The translations under genes and the position numbers were made by a program. DNA of 64,000 bases, taken from Chelatococcus sp. HY11. Its GTDB lineage: Bacteria > Pseudomonadota > Alphaproteobacteria > Rhizobiales > Beijerinckiaceae. Positions 53,733 to 63,133 of the stretch are shown here, in pieces (positions within the stretch are counted from its first letter, which is position 1; each line of letters opens with the position of its first letter). The notes beneath the pieces are model-generated. The model did no database searches, had not been told where the DNA came from, and saw nothing but the letters and a program-made list of their open reading frames with translations. The DNA lies in the NCBI RefSeq assembly GCF_018398335.1, contig NZ_JAHBRX010000001.1:434001-498000 (forward strand), in the 5' to 3' direction.

Positions 53733-54749
53733 ATGACTGGATACGCAGGAATATCGCCCGTGTTCCACGGCGGCGATCTCGGCCTCGCAAGCCGGACTTT
53801 TCCCCAGGCCTGTCTGCCCTGGGTCGATCTTTCGACGGGCATCAATCCCGTATCCTATCCCATCCCGAGGCTTGCCCCCGCCGTCTGGGCCCGGCTGCCG
53901 GACGCCGACGCGCTCGATGCGCTGGAGAAGACAGCGGCCTCAGCCTATCGGGCGGCTGCCGGCACGCAGGTGGTCACGGGTCCGGGAAGCCAGGCGCTGA
54001 TCCAGCGCATTCCGTGGCTCCTGCCGCCGGGGCGTGTGGCTGTGGTGGGGCCGACCTATGGCGGACATGCGCCGGCCTGGACCGCGGCCGGCCACAGCGT
54101 CACGGTGGTCTCGTCACTCGCGCAATGTCGCGACGCCGCGGTGGTCGTCGTGACCAACCCGAACAATCCCGACGGGCGCAGCCTGTCGGCCGCGACGCTT
54201 GCCGAGGCGGAAGCGCGGCTCGGCCCGCAGGGGCTGCTCGTTATCGACGAAGCCTTCGCCGATGTGATGCCGGATATCAGCTTCGCCGACCGGCTGGCTG
54301 AACATCCGCGTGCATTGATCCTGCGGTCCTTCGGCAAGTTCTTCGGGCTCGCCGGCGTGCGGCTTGGCTTCGCGCTGACGGCTGACGCGGCACTCGCGGC
54401 GCGGCTGCGCGATCAGCTTGGCGCGTGGCCCGTTTCCGGCGCCGCCATCGCGATTGGGCAGGCCGCGCTTGCCGACGCGGACTGGCAAGCAGCCATGAGG
54501 CTGGAACTCGCGGCCGCCTGTGGGCGCCTTGACGATTGGCTCGCGAGGGCAGGGCTCGCAGTGATTGGTGGCACACCGCTGTTCCGCTTCGTGGCGGATG
54601 ATGCGGCCGAGCGGTGGTATCGGAGGCTCGGGGAACGCGGCATCATCGTGCGGTGTTTTCCTGAAGAGCCACGACATCTCCGCTTCGGCCTTCCAGGACC
54701 GGAGCCCGAATGGGAACGCCTTGCGGCGGCACTGGATAGTTGTGCGTGA
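53733..54749 (+). CDS. cobD: Threonine-phosphate decarboxylase (CobD/CobC type)
   Basis: PLP enzyme of aminotransferase fold type I, 338 aa, that makes (R)-1-amino-2-propanol phosphate from L-threonine phosphate, the substrate used with CbiB. The N-terminus VFHGGDLGLASRTFPQACLPWVDLSTGINP and the lysine in LRSFGKFFGLAGVRLGF (K202, Schiff base) are typical; VVVVTNPNNPDGRSLS and LLVIDEAFADV give the cofactor contacts. Called cobC in alphaproteobacterial literature. Divergently placed beside its pathway partner. Confidence 0.92.
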   Translation: MTGYAGISPVFHGGDLGLASRTFPQACLPWVDLSTGINPVSYPIPRLAPAVWARLPDADALDALEKTAASAYRAAAGTQVVTGPGSQALIQRIPWLLPPGRVAVVGPTYGGHAPAWTAAGHSVTVVSSLAQCRDAAVVVVTNPNNPDGRSLSAATLAEAEARLGPQGLLVIDEAFADVMPDISFADRLAEHPRALILRSFGKFFGLAGVRLGFALTADAALAARLRDQLGAWPVSGAAIAIGQAALADADWQAAMRLELAAACGRLDDWLARAGLAVIGGTPLFRFVADDAAERWYRRLGERGIIVRCFPEEPRHLRFGLPGPEPEWERLAAALDSCA

Positions 54750-54824
54750 GGCTTGTCAGGATCAGTCACGCCCTTGCTCTATGGACCTGCGCCGGATAAC
54801 CCTTCGTAGGTGAGCAACAGCTCG

Positions 54825-54911
54825 GCGGACGTGGCGAAATCGGTAGACGCAGCAGACTTAAAATCTGCCTCCTGTATAGGAGTACGGGTTCGAGTCCCGT
54901 CGTCCGCACCA
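54825..54911 (+). tRNA. tRNA-Leu (anticodon UAA)
   Basis: Acceptor stem GCGGACG pairs with CGTCCGC, discriminator A then encoded CCA (54909-54911). The anticodon arm GCAGA-CTTAAAA-TCTGC gives anticodon TAA. There is a long variable arm (CTCCTGTATAGGAG region), as expected for Leu, and the T arm ACGGGTTCGAGTCCCGT. Reads UUA codons. Confidence 0.96.
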
Positions 54912-54985
54912 TTATGGATTGAAAAGTACCTCCGTTGAATGGTTGTGGAGTTATCTAACTCTGGCCTTTTGCCAGCCCGAGGTGT

Positions 54986-55786
54986 TCAGGCCGGCGTTTC
55001 AGCGCGTTTGCGTATGCCACGGTGGATCGCGAGATAGTCTCCGAGAGTGCCTGTATACTCATGATGGCCCATATGGGAGACTTTCGCGGTAAGGTCGCAC
55101 CAGATCTCTCCGCCGCATTCGTTGATCCAGCGATCACAGAAGGCGAAATCTTCACCAATGAATAATCCCGTCTCGTCGATCCGCGTGGAGAACAGATCGT
55201 AAAACCGGTTCACGGCGTAGGGGAATTCATCGCTGTCGCCTGCGTGGTATTCGGTGTGTTGATACTTGCGGACCATCGTTTCGAGCACATCGCGCCGCAA
55301 GAGCATCAGCCCGGTGCCGATGCGTTTGACGCGCGCGAAGTTGTTGCGCACATCTTTTGGCGGTATCGCGCCGGTCATCACACCCGCGTCCTCGAACACC
55401 ACGTTCCAGTTCACCGCGGCTTCGTGAAAGGCATTGAGATCGCGTGGCTGCACGGTACGTGTAGGCAGGTTACGATAGCTCTTCGCGACATAGGGCGCTG
55501 CAACGAAAGGAACCTCGCAGCGCAGCATGTTCAGGATAGTCCTCGCCTCGAACTTCATGTCCGAATCGACGAAAAGAAGGTGTGTCGCGTCCTTATTCGC
55601 CAGGAATTCGCTGACGATCATGTTGCGCGCATGATGGACGATAGCGCATCCACGCATGAAAAAGACACTTGCGGCCGCCTTTCGGTCCCGCAACTGCATG
55701 ACCGTGTCCATGATGGCTACCGATGTATCGGTGTAGATACGACGATCGTACGCTGGTACGGCAATAAAGAGGCTTGTTCGCTTCAT
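54986..55786 (-). CDS. Putative GT-A-type glycosyltransferase
   Basis: A 266-residue protein with the layout of a GT2/GT-A-type glycosyltransferase: SLFIAVPAYDRRIYTDTSVAIMDT at the start, NMIVSEFLANKDATHLLFVDSDMKF with a likely DxD (DSD, about residue 75), CEVPFVAAPYVAKSYRN after it, and EDFAFCDRWINECGGEIWCDLTAKVSH as a C-terminal ED/acidic motif. The family is often annotated only as hypothetical. A weak ribosome site precedes ATG 55786. It is monocistronic after tRNA-Leu, on the opposite strand. Confidence 0.6.
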   Translation of the reverse strand: MKRTSLFIAVPAYDRRIYTDTSVAIMDTVMQLRDRKAAASVFFMRGCAIVHHARNMIVSEFLANKDATHLLFVDSDMKFEARTILNMLRCEVPFVAAPYVAKSYRNLPTRTVQPRDLNAFHEAAVNWNVVFEDAGVMTGAIPPKDVRNNFARVKRIGTGLMLLRRDVLETMVRKYQHTEYHAGDSDEFPYAVNRFYDLFSTRIDETGLFIGEDFAFCDRWINECGGEIWCDLTAKVSHMGHHEYTGTLGDYLAIHRGIRKRAETPA

Positions 55787-56125
55787 GGAGACCCGGTGAG
55801 GTTGACCGACGTCGCAGCCCGCGAATTCTGCGGTTTGTCGGTCATCTAACATTTGTTCCGCTGGATACTCAAATATTTCCCAGCATATGGCCGGCGATGT
55901 TCTGGACGGATAATTCGGATACCACGTTGCGGAATTTTGTTTTTCCGGCACGGATCGTTGCGCTGGATGCATGCGTGAACAGGAGCCGTATGCGCCAGCG
56001 GCACATATGCTGGCACAATTGGCGCTCTGATCCAGAGCCAGGATTCACTCCTGGCCTGCAATTCTCGGACACGTGCGCATCCACCGCGCGCTAAGCCGGC
56101 TGCTTCGGCAAGAAGAGATTGGCGA
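55787..56125. other. Intergenic region, no gene supported
   Basis: No domain, RNA or repeat is recognised between the glycosyltransferase-like gene and the alpha/beta hydrolase gene. Confidence 0.5.
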
Positions 56126-56935
56126 TCACTTGTTGTCGCGTCTGATGCGGTCCAGCAGGAAATCGAGAAGATGGTGCGTAAACACCTCGGGTTGTTCGAC
56201 ATTGGCGATATGGGCGGCGTTCTCGATAATCGCCAGACGCGCATCCGGTATCGCTTTCGCGATGACTTCCGCGCCGGCCACCGGTGTTGTGGGATCCTGG
56301 CGGCCGACCAGAACAAGTGTGGGAGCTGTGATCAAGGGAAGGTGATCCGTCAGATCGAGCGCCATCAACGCGTGGCAGCAGCCTATGAAACCTTGCGGTT
56401 GCGTGGCGCGAATCATGCCGCGCACCCAATCCATCACCACAGGATTGGCGCGCCTAAAAGGCTCCGTGAACCATCGCCGTATGGTGGGTTCGACAAGGGG
56501 CTCCAGGCCATCCACACCGCTCGCAGCATCGATACGGCCCTGCCACATTGGGCGGTGTTCATCACCATAGGAGCTGAGCGTATCGGCCAGCACGAGGCTT
56601 TCGATATATTCGGGATAGGCAATGGCTAGTTGCTGACCGATCATGCCGCCCATCGACAGGCCGACGAAATGGGTATGTGTGATGCCGAGGGTGTCCAACA
56701 GGTTGCGTATGTCCTCAGCGAGTGTGGCGATATCAGGTATCTGGGACGGCATGGATGATCCACCATGCCCACGTACGTCATAGCGTAGTACGCGGAAATG
56801 CTCGCTGAGCGCAGCCATTTGTGGCCGCCACATGTCAAGATGAGCGGCAAGGGAGTGACTGAGCGTAACAACTGGCGCTGCTTCCGGTCCTTCGAGATGG
56901 GCGTTGATACGAAGGTCCTCAACTTGAATATGCAT
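56126..56935 (-). CDS. Alpha/beta hydrolase, 3-oxoadipate enol-lactonase-like (PcaD type)
   Basis: A 269-residue alpha/beta hydrolase. The oxyanion region is VVTLSHSLAAHLDMW (23-37), and the nucleophile is S94 in GLSMGGMIG; likely acid D in VGRQDPTTPV and base H in ENAAHIANVEQPE. SHSLA, RYDVRGHGGS and FVGLSMGG are close to PcaD 3-oxoadipate enol-lactonases of the beta-ketoadipate pathway, but no other pca gene lies in the window, so broad esterase or lactonase is the safe call. ATG 56935 matches the family start. Confidence 0.78.
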   Translation of the reverse strand: MHIQVEDLRINAHLEGPEAAPVVTLSHSLAAHLDMWRPQMAALSEHFRVLRYDVRGHGGSSMPSQIPDIATLAEDIRNLLDTLGITHTHFVGLSMGGMIGQQLAIAYPEYIESLVLADTLSSYGDEHRPMWQGRIDAASGVDGLEPLVEPTIRRWFTEPFRRANPVVMDWVRGMIRATQPQGFIGCCHALMALDLTDHLPLITAPTLVLVGRQDPTTPVAGAEVIAKAIPDARLAIIENAAHIANVEQPEVFTHHLLDFLLDRIRRDNK

Positions 56936-57390
56936 GACGAATGGTCCGTCTTCTCCATCTTCCGAGCCCGGAAGAAATGTACGGTGAATAACGCATCTTC
57001 GAAAGGGAGGTCCGACGGTCGTGGATCGATCTTGGACGGACAACCGCGCTATCGCCATCGGCGCTGGTGCTGGAAAGCTGAATAATCATACGATCCCAAC
57101 GTAGAGAGGTGCGGATCGATTGTAGCGTTGCCAGTAATCAGGAGATCAATGCGTGTTGACGAAATCACAGTGTTGAGCTGCGGTGCGCCCGCAGATCCTT
57201 CCTTCTTATGAGGAACAGTGGGTGACAGTTGCCGGTCAGCCTGTGCTGGTCTCCGTAGCAACAAAAAAGCCTGTCCCGGATCACCGGGACAGGCTTTTGA
57301 AGGGAACCAGTCCACCACTTCTTGATCCGGACGCTATAATTATGCTGCCGGACCTCATGAATTCCGATAGGCGGAATGAATACCGTGGTG
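56936..57390. other. Intergenic region between hydrolase and MucR genes
   Basis: No gene is supported. Apart from the MucR terminator (57263-57298) nothing is recognised. Confidence 0.5.
57263..57298 (-). terminator. Rho-independent terminator of the MucR gene
   Basis: On the minus strand, AAAAGCCTGTCCCGG, a TGAT loop and CCGGGACAGGCTTTTTTG: 11-bp GC-rich stem flanked by A-T pairs and a six-T run. It lies 93 bp after the MucR stop; the A-rich left side also gives a four-T run on the plus strand. Confidence 0.85.
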
Positions 57391-57945
57391 TTACGCCTTA
57401 GCGGCGGCCTTCTTACGCGGAGCAGCCTTGCGCTTTGCCGGGGCGGCTGCCTTGACTTCCGCGGCGGGCTCGGCCGCCGCAGCTTTGGCTTTGCGCCCTG
57501 ATGACTTGGCCGCCGGAGCGGGTTCCGGGGACTTGCGGCGCTGCTGGCCGAGACCCATGGTCTTTGCGAGCTCCGAACGTGCCGCGGCATAGTTGGGAGC
57601 AACCATCGGATAGTCAGCGGGCAGGCCCCACTTCTGGCGATACTCCTCAGGCGTCATGTCATAACGCGTACGCAGGTGGCGCTTGAGGGATTTAAACTTC
57701 TTGCCGTCCTCAAGGCAGACAATGAAATCTGCTGTAACGGACTTCTTGATGGGAACAGCTGGCTGCGGCTTGGAAGCGGGCTCTTCCGTCGGTGCGCCGA
57801 GGCGCTGCAGTGCGGTATGGATATTGGCGATAAGGCCAGGAAGTTCGCCAACAGCTACACTATTGTTGGCGACATAGGCCGCGACGATTTCTGCGGCGAG
57901 TTCGACAGATGCGACACGATCCGCAGTTTCAGAAGATGTTGTCAT
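57391..57945 (-). CDS. MucR/Ros-family transcriptional regulator
   Basis: A 184-residue nucleoid-type regulator of the Ros/MucR family, which in Rhizobiales controls exopolysaccharide, motility and virulence genes. The family core is at 20-46 ([26 protein letters not shown], oligomerisation) and 73-135 ([47 protein letters not shown]). The Ros zinc ligands C-x2-C-x9-H-x4-H appear as C77, D80, H90 and Y95, so two ligands are lost, as in metal-free Mesorhizobium Ml proteins. A Lys/Ala/Pro-rich tail (about 137-184) resembles histone H1 ends. GAGAGG precedes ATG 57945. Upstream DNA is AT-rich, fitting autoregulation. Confidence 0.93.
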   Translation of the reverse strand: MTTSSETADRVASVELAAEIVAAYVANNSVAVGELPGLIANIHTALQRLGAPTEEPASKPQPAVPIKKSVTADFIVCLEDGKKFKSLKRHLRTRYDMTPEEYRQKWGLPADYPMVAPNYAAARSELAKTMGLGQQRRKSPEPAPAAKSSGRKAKAAAAEPAAEVKAAAPAKRKAAPRKKAAAKA

Positions 57946-59380
57946 GGGAACCTCTCGCGTACGAGTAATCACTTTCAATTTTGATCGCTTATTCGATTAT
58001 TTCAAACTAATCAACTATGGATGTGGCGAAAAGTGGTCGAAGGCATGATAAAAATATGCGATGCACTGAACTGTAAGTGCTCATCATGGGCCATCTTCCC
58101 CTTTTTCTTGGCATTCATGCTGTTTTCGAAGGTTGCGCTTATGGCTCCGCCTGCAACTGCTTTTTGGGGTGCCTGTTTCAGAAATTGCATCGCGAAAAAG
58201 GCAATCCACTCACGTGACCAGTTCTGGTGATTTATATATTCGATCAATGTGATCTTGTATACTCTTGACGTATATGTATAGAGCGATTTTGTCGCGATTG
58301 GTGAATTTTTGTTGGCCTTTTTGCTCTGCTTCGCGTTTGTTTTGGTGAAAGATCGTCAGGGTATCGGGACGCCTGCCTTTATGCTACGCGCTCTCACGGG
58401 CTGCATGGAGCCGTGCCCTCTCTCTCGCGCATTGCTATGATTATTCTTTATCCCATTGTTTCATAAGGGAATTCTTGAGGCTTCGGCGATCTCTGGGCTT
58501 TCGATGTTTGCCGTCTCGACATTCGGATGCGTGGCCGTGAAAAGCGCCTGTCTCGGAAGTCGGTAATGCAACACTGCTGTCGGTTCGTTGTGTTGTCCGG
58601 GTGGAATGGCATGCTGAATGCGGGTGGGCTGCACGCGTTTCATTGCCGGATATTGGGAGTTGGCTGGATTGCGGAGAAAAGCGCCATTCGAGCTGTCGAT
58701 GTCATGGCGATCTGTATGGCCGTCTGCTTTGCCCGCATGTTGTGTGGACGAAGGAAGGTCTGATGTTCGTCACAGGTTTGGGTACCGGGTTGTGTTTGCG
58801 ATATTCCAATAAATATTACTTATTATCGTTGGCTTTCATGGGCCCCGGACGGTTGCATGCTTGTCCACAATTTCGGTGGATATTCGTCCCGCATTCATGG
58901 TCTCACCCGCGTCGCCGCGCCCGGGAGGAATTTAGCCAATAGGCATCTCGCGAATCAGTAAGCCATCTTCGCGAAGAACATGCGTTTAGACGTCTGAGCT
59001 GGATTAGTACTCAAGGGATCGCGGCTCTTGATACCGGAGGATGAACCCTTCCTGTTACCACATCTCCGACGTTGCTTCTGACGCAGGGCTCGGGAAGCGG
59101 AACAGTGACGCATGCGGTGGTTCGCGCCTTTCCGCATCTGTATTTGACCAGTGATGCTCCTCTCATTTTCCCGACGCTCGTTCCTTTCGCTGGATGTCCT
59201 GGCGAGCCGCTTCATCGCGGTCTGCTTCAGTGGCCTCCATATTTATCGGTGGCGTGAGGGTGTTTTCCGGGAACTTTTCCCTTATGCGATCGTCTTGACC
59301 GTGCGATGGCGAGGGGCGGTCTTCGTGCCGACCTATGCTAAGATCGGCTACTTCGTGCTGGCCTTGGAAGGGCAAGAGCA
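57946..59380. other. 1.4-kb AT-rich region upstream of MucR, no gene supported
   Basis: The segment from about 57960 to 59330 is visibly richer in A+T than the rest of the window, with many T/A tracts, and contains only short frames with low-complexity or Cys-rich peptides and no family match. MucR-type proteins bind AT-rich TpA-containing DNA, so part may be the mucR control region; the rest is unexplained. Confidence 0.5.
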
Positions 59381-60283
59381 ATGCGTTGGGATGATTTTCG
59401 GCGGTCCGACAATGTGGAGGATCGTCGTGGTGGGGGTGGTGGTGGATTTCGGATCCCGACGGGGGGGCGTGGCGGCCGGTTGGGCATCGGAACCATCGTC
59501 GTGCTCGGTCTGCTCGGCTGGGCCTTGGGTATCGATCCGCGCCTTCTGATCACCGGGGCGGAGATGCTGTCAGGTGGTGGGGGCGGGTATTCGGAACCCG
59601 CGCCGCAACAGACGGGTCGTTCTGGCCAGCCGCAGGACAGGGAGGGGCAATTTGCCTCGGCCATTCTGGGCAATACCGAAGATGTCTGGAAGGTTGTCCT
59701 GCCGCAGCAGGTTGGCGTCAATTATCAGGCGCCGCGCATGGTGCTGTTTTCCGGGATCACGCGGTCCGGTTGCGGCACGGCGCAATCGGCGACGGGGCCG
59801 TTCTACTGCCCGCTTGACCGCTCGGTTTATATCGATCTCGATTTCTTCCGCGAGATGCGGGCACGCTTCAATGTGAGCGGCGACTTCGCCTATGCCTATG
59901 TGCTTGCCCATGAAGTGGGCCATCATGTCGAGAATTTGCTGGGTATCTTACCCAAGGTGCAGGAAGCACAGCGTCAGTCTTCCCCCGCGCAGGCCAATCA
60001 ATTGTCGGTGCGCGTCGAGCTCATGGCCGATTGCCTGGCCGGCGTTTGGGCAAGTCATAGTGATGCGAAATACCGCTCCCTCGAGCCGGGCGATGTGGAA
60101 GCGGCCATGAATGCCGCGAGCGCCATCGGCGATGATCGCCTCCAGAAGTCCTCGCAGGGCTATGTCGTCCCTGAGAGCTTTACCCATGGGTCATCGGAAC
60201 AGCGGGTGCGCTGGTTCACCACCGGCTTGAAGTCAGGCAAGGTGGAAGCGTGCAATACGATGAGCAGCGGTACGCGGCTGTAA
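59381..60283 (+). CDS. Neutral zinc metallopeptidase, YpfJ family
   Basis: A 300-residue zn-peptidase of the YpfJ (PF04228) family. An N-terminal Gly/Arg-rich tail (about 1-30) and one membrane helix (LGIGTIVVLGLLGWALGI, about 34-51) anchor the catalytic domain in the periplasm. The HExxH motif is HEVGH at 177-181, with a downstream Glu in ELMADCLAG (about 220). MRWDDFRRSDNVEDRRGGGGGG is a typical YpfJ start. Substrate unknown. Convergent with the monooxygenase gene. Confidence 0.9.
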   Translation: MRWDDFRRSDNVEDRRGGGGGGFRIPTGGRGGRLGIGTIVVLGLLGWALGIDPRLLITGAEMLSGGGGGYSEPAPQQTGRSGQPQDREGQFASAILGNTEDVWKVVLPQQVGVNYQAPRMVLFSGITRSGCGTAQSATGPFYCPLDRSVYIDLDFFREMRARFNVSGDFAYAYVLAHEVGHHVENLLGILPKVQEAQRQSSPAQANQLSVRVELMADCLAGVWASHSDAKYRSLEPGDVEAAMNAASAIGDDRLQKSSQGYVVPESFTHGSSEQRVRWFTTGLKSGKVEACNTMSSGTRL

Positions 60284-60310
60284 ATCGAACGGGCTCGGCG
60301 GCCACCCGGT

Positions 60311-61501
60311 CTACTGAGGCGTCCAGCCGTAGAGCCAGTCGTAGCGGGCCAGGAACCCCTCCGCGCCGAGGCGCTTCATCGCCACGTTGCGTGCCAGGGC
60401 GAGCGGCCAGCGCATGTGATAGATGGATCCGTTGCGGCGCGCCTCGTTCTGGACGCGTGCCGCCCGCGCCTTACGGATGTCCTCGAAGGTGGCAAGGGTG
60501 CTGGACGTGACAGCCATCTCGCCAGGCTCGGGCACGACGAGTTGCGCGAGAATGGCGGCATCCTCTATGGCGAGCGCGCCGCCCTGCGCGAGGAATGGCA
60601 GGACGGGATGGGCGGCGTCGCCTATGAGGACCGCGTTGCCATGGCTCCAGCGCGGTAGGGGCGGTAGATCATGCAGCGGCCACAGTAACCATCGCGGCAC
60701 CGCCTCGATGAGCTTGCGCAGATTGCTGTCGCAACCGCGCATCCGTCGTTTGAGTTCAGCGGGATCGCCCGGCTTGGCGTTGCCGTCGATGGTCGTCTTG
60801 CTGGCGATGATCGCCACAACGTTCAGTTCGCGGCCGCCCGCCACGGGATAATGGACGACATGAGCGTCGCGACCGAGCCACAGGCGGGATTGCTTGCCTC
60901 TGAGTTCAGTGGGGACGTCAGTGATCGGCAGGGTCGCGCGCCACGCTATATAGCCTCGGAATTCGGGTATCGCCGGCGCTATCGTCTCGCGCACCCTCGA
61001 CCAAAGGCCATCAGCGCCTATCACGAGGGGCGTGTCGAGCGTTTCCTGGCCGCGATCGCCAGTCACGCTGACGGCCGCCCCCAGCGGGCCTTCATGAATA
61101 TCGACAGCCTTCCGGCCGATACGCAGGCGAATATGGGGCGTGGAGCGCGCGGCATCGAGCAGCACCGTGTGCAGATCGCTGCGCAGGACGACCCAATAAG
61201 GCGCCCCATGGCGATTGCGCATGGCGCGCCCGAGAGGCATCGCGGCCAGTTGCCGGCCGCTGCCCATGGCGTGGACGGTGAGCTGTTCGGGCTCGACGGC
61301 GCGCCGGCCGACGGCCGAGCCGAGCCCGAGGTCCATGAGCACGCGGCTGGCGTTGGGGGACAGCTGGATGCCGGCCCCGGGCTCCGTGAGGACCGTGCGC
61401 TGTTCCACAACGGTGACACCAACGCCGCGGCGCGCAAGGGCCAGGGCGACGGTGAGACCGCCGATGCCGCCACCGACGACGATGGGATCGGCGTTCATCA
61501 T
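60311..61501 (-). CDS. FAD-dependent monooxygenase (salicylate hydroxylase-like)
   Basis: A 396-residue class A flavin monooxygenase. The Rossmann motif GGGIGGLTVALALARRGVGV is at 8-27; the DG motif GADGLWSRVRETI sits near 158-170; and GDAAHPVLPFLAQGGALAIEDAAIL (about 290) is the GD motif. It is most like salicylate 1-monooxygenase or 6-hydroxynicotinate-type enzymes, cytosolic and NAD(P)H dependent. No aromatic pathway gene accompanies it, apart from the PcaD-like hydrolase 4 kb away, so the substrate is open. The gene pair with the zinc-finger protein appears to be one minus-strand unit. Confidence 0.85.
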   Translation of the reverse strand: MMNADPIVVGGGIGGLTVALALARRGVGVTVVEQRTVLTEPGAGIQLSPNASRVLMDLGLGSAVGRRAVEPEQLTVHAMGSGRQLAAMPLGRAMRNRHGAPYWVVLRSDLHTVLLDAARSTPHIRLRIGRKAVDIHEGPLGAAVSVTGDRGQETLDTPLVIGADGLWSRVRETIAPAIPEFRGYIAWRATLPITDVPTELRGKQSRLWLGRDAHVVHYPVAGGRELNVVAIIASKTTIDGNAKPGDPAELKRRMRGCDSNLRKLIEAVPRWLLWPLHDLPPLPRWSHGNAVLIGDAAHPVLPFLAQGGALAIEDAAILAQLVVPEPGEMAVTSSTLATFEDIRKARAARVQNEARRNGSIYHMRWPLALARNVAMKRLGAEGFLARYDWLYGWTPQ

Positions 61502-61516
61502 TGATCGATGCGATTC

Positions 61517-61777
61517 CTAACCGGCGGCTGCGACGGTCGCGCGATCGTTCCAGAGACTGTCTTCAGGAACGCAGGCTGTCCCGGCCAGATCGCCGCGGTA
61601 GCGATAGAGCGTCGAGCAGTAGCCGCAGACAGCTTCCTTGTCGTCCCCCATATCGATGAAGATATGGGGGTGGTCGAAGGGGGGCAGCGCGCCAATGCAC
61701 ATGAACTCCTTGGCGCCGACTTCAATCACACGGACGCCGCGCGTATTGTGGAAATGAGGGATGCTCTTGTCAGCCAT
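61517..61777 (-). CDS. CHCC zinc-finger protein (NDUFS6-like)
   Basis: An 86-residue protein with a zf-CHCC motif (C27-x8-H36 or H38-x-C51-x2-C54) in MCIGALPPFDHPHIFIDMG and AVCGYCSTLYRY. This domain is shared with NDUFS6 of mitochondrial complex I; in alphaproteobacteria the homologous subunit is small, and some paralogues are unrelated to complex I. No nuo gene is near. ATG 61777 was chosen; the longer frame to 61933 is not conserved. It precedes the monooxygenase gene by 15 bp in the same direction. Confidence 0.85.
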   Translation of the reverse strand: MADKSIPHFHNTRGVRVIEVGAKEFMCIGALPPFDHPHIFIDMGDDKEAVCGYCSTLYRYRGDLAGTACVPEDSLWNDRATVAAAG

Positions 61778-62040
61778 CGTCGCTATCCAAACTGCGGCGG
61801 CGGTCGTCGCCTTACTGAATCGGCCGGCACCATAGTCGCTATCGCGGGTGCCGCCAACCGTCTCCTTGGTTTCATTGTCGCGTCGGATCGTCTCGGTCCG
61901 GTCGTGGCTGTCGAGATCGGGTGAATGGGCCAAGACTTCGTGCGCAGACCGTGCCCTGCCGGGAATTAAGGCTTGGAGGCCGCCGGTGAATGGGCAATTG
62001 TGCGGGCCTGTCAGCCTCCATCACGCATATGGTCGTTTCC

Positions 62041-62808
62041 ATGCAGAGCTTTTCGTCCGCAGGCGTTCGCATCGCCTTTGTTGACCTGCCGCCCGCCGAA
62101 GGGCGGGGCGATCCCGTCATTCTCGTTCACGGCTTTGCCTCGAACCACGCGGTGAACTGGTTAAACACGTCCTGGGCGAATACGTTGGGACGCGCCGGCT
62201 ACCGTGTCATCGCGCTCGACAACCGCGGCCACGGGGCAAGCGAGAAGCTCTATGATCCAGCCGCTTATGGTTCGCACATCATGGCCGACGACGTGCGCCG
62301 CCTCATGGACCATCTCGCGATCGAGCGCGCCGACGTCCTTGGTTACTCCATGGGCGCCCGCATCACGGCTCATCTCGCTCTTGCCAATCCCGAGCGGGTG
62401 CGATCGGCGGTTTTCGGCGGGCTAGGCATTCACCTCATCGAGGGGGTGGGGCTGCCGATCGGTATCGCTGATGCCATGGAGGTGCCCTCGCTCGATGACC
62501 TCACGGATCCCATGCAGCGCATGTTCCGGGCCTTCGCGGAGCAGACGAAAAGCGATCTGAGGGCGCTGGCCGCTTGTATCCGCGGCTCCCGCCAGACCTT
62601 GAGCCGCGACGATGTGGCGCGCATAGCCGTTCCGACACTTGTCGCGGTCGGCACCAAGGACGATGTCGCGGGCTCCGGGCCGGCCTTAGCCGCGCTGTTG
62701 CCGCAAGGCCGCGCGCTCGACATTCCTGGGCGTGACCACAATCTTGCCGTTGGCGACAAGGTTCACAAGGCAGGCGTGATAGCCTTTCTCGCGGAAGGCC
62801 GAGACTGA
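62041..62808 (+). CDS. Alpha/beta hydrolase
   Basis: A 255-residue alpha/beta hydrolase. VILVHGFASNHAVNWLNTSW (26-45) holds the HG oxyanion motif, and S103 in GYSMGARI is the nucleophile; D in VGTKDDVAG and H in IPGRDHNLAV are probable partners. DNRGHGASEKLYDPAAY is typical of meta-cleavage or lactonase relatives. It is followed by 325 bp without a gene and then cysE. ATG 62041 was preferred; 62029 is an alternative, neither has a strong ribosome site. Confidence 0.82.
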   Translation: MQSFSSAGVRIAFVDLPPAEGRGDPVILVHGFASNHAVNWLNTSWANTLGRAGYRVIALDNRGHGASEKLYDPAAYGSHIMADDVRRLMDHLAIERADVLGYSMGARITAHLALANPERVRSAVFGGLGIHLIEGVGLPIGIADAMEVPSLDDLTDPMQRMFRAFAEQTKSDLRALAACIRGSRQTLSRDDVARIAVPTLVAVGTKDDVAGSGPALAALLPQGRALDIPGRDHNLAVGDKVHKAGVIAFLAEGRD

Positions 62809-63133
62809 TGAAATTCCAGTAATTCATCGATATTTCAGGGCTTTGCACTCAGGATCTGACAAAATGATTCTGGCCAGGGTGCGCTGTCCCACACGGCCCT
62901 GGCTAATGCCATCTCTGCTTCTGATTCATCAGAAGCCGTCAAGCATCTGCCAGGATAGGGCTTTCTAGGAGTGGCGCGGCTGTTGTATGTGACTCGCCGC
63001 GCTTGCTATTGTTAATCCCGTCGGGAATGCGCATCTGCGATGTAGGTGTTAGGGCGGGTCGGTTGCCATGGCTTCCAGCGGAAGATACGCGATCGTTACC
63101 CGGGCTCGCCAGTCCGGCTCACGGAGAGACTTG
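62809..63133. other. Intergenic region before cysE
   Basis: Nothing but a possible 7-bp stem (GCCAGGG 62873-62879 / CCCTGGC 62897-62903) with a long loop and no T-run. No gene supported. Confidence 0.4.

Noticed and set aside
54825..54911. tRNA-Leu as an attachment site of an integrated island
   Set aside because: No integrase or second copy of the tRNA end was noticed within the window, and the following genes are ordinary.
58601..58942. Short frames in the AT-rich region upstream of MucR
   Set aside because: They are short, Cys- and Trp-rich, overlapping and without recognisable homologues; counted as non-coding.
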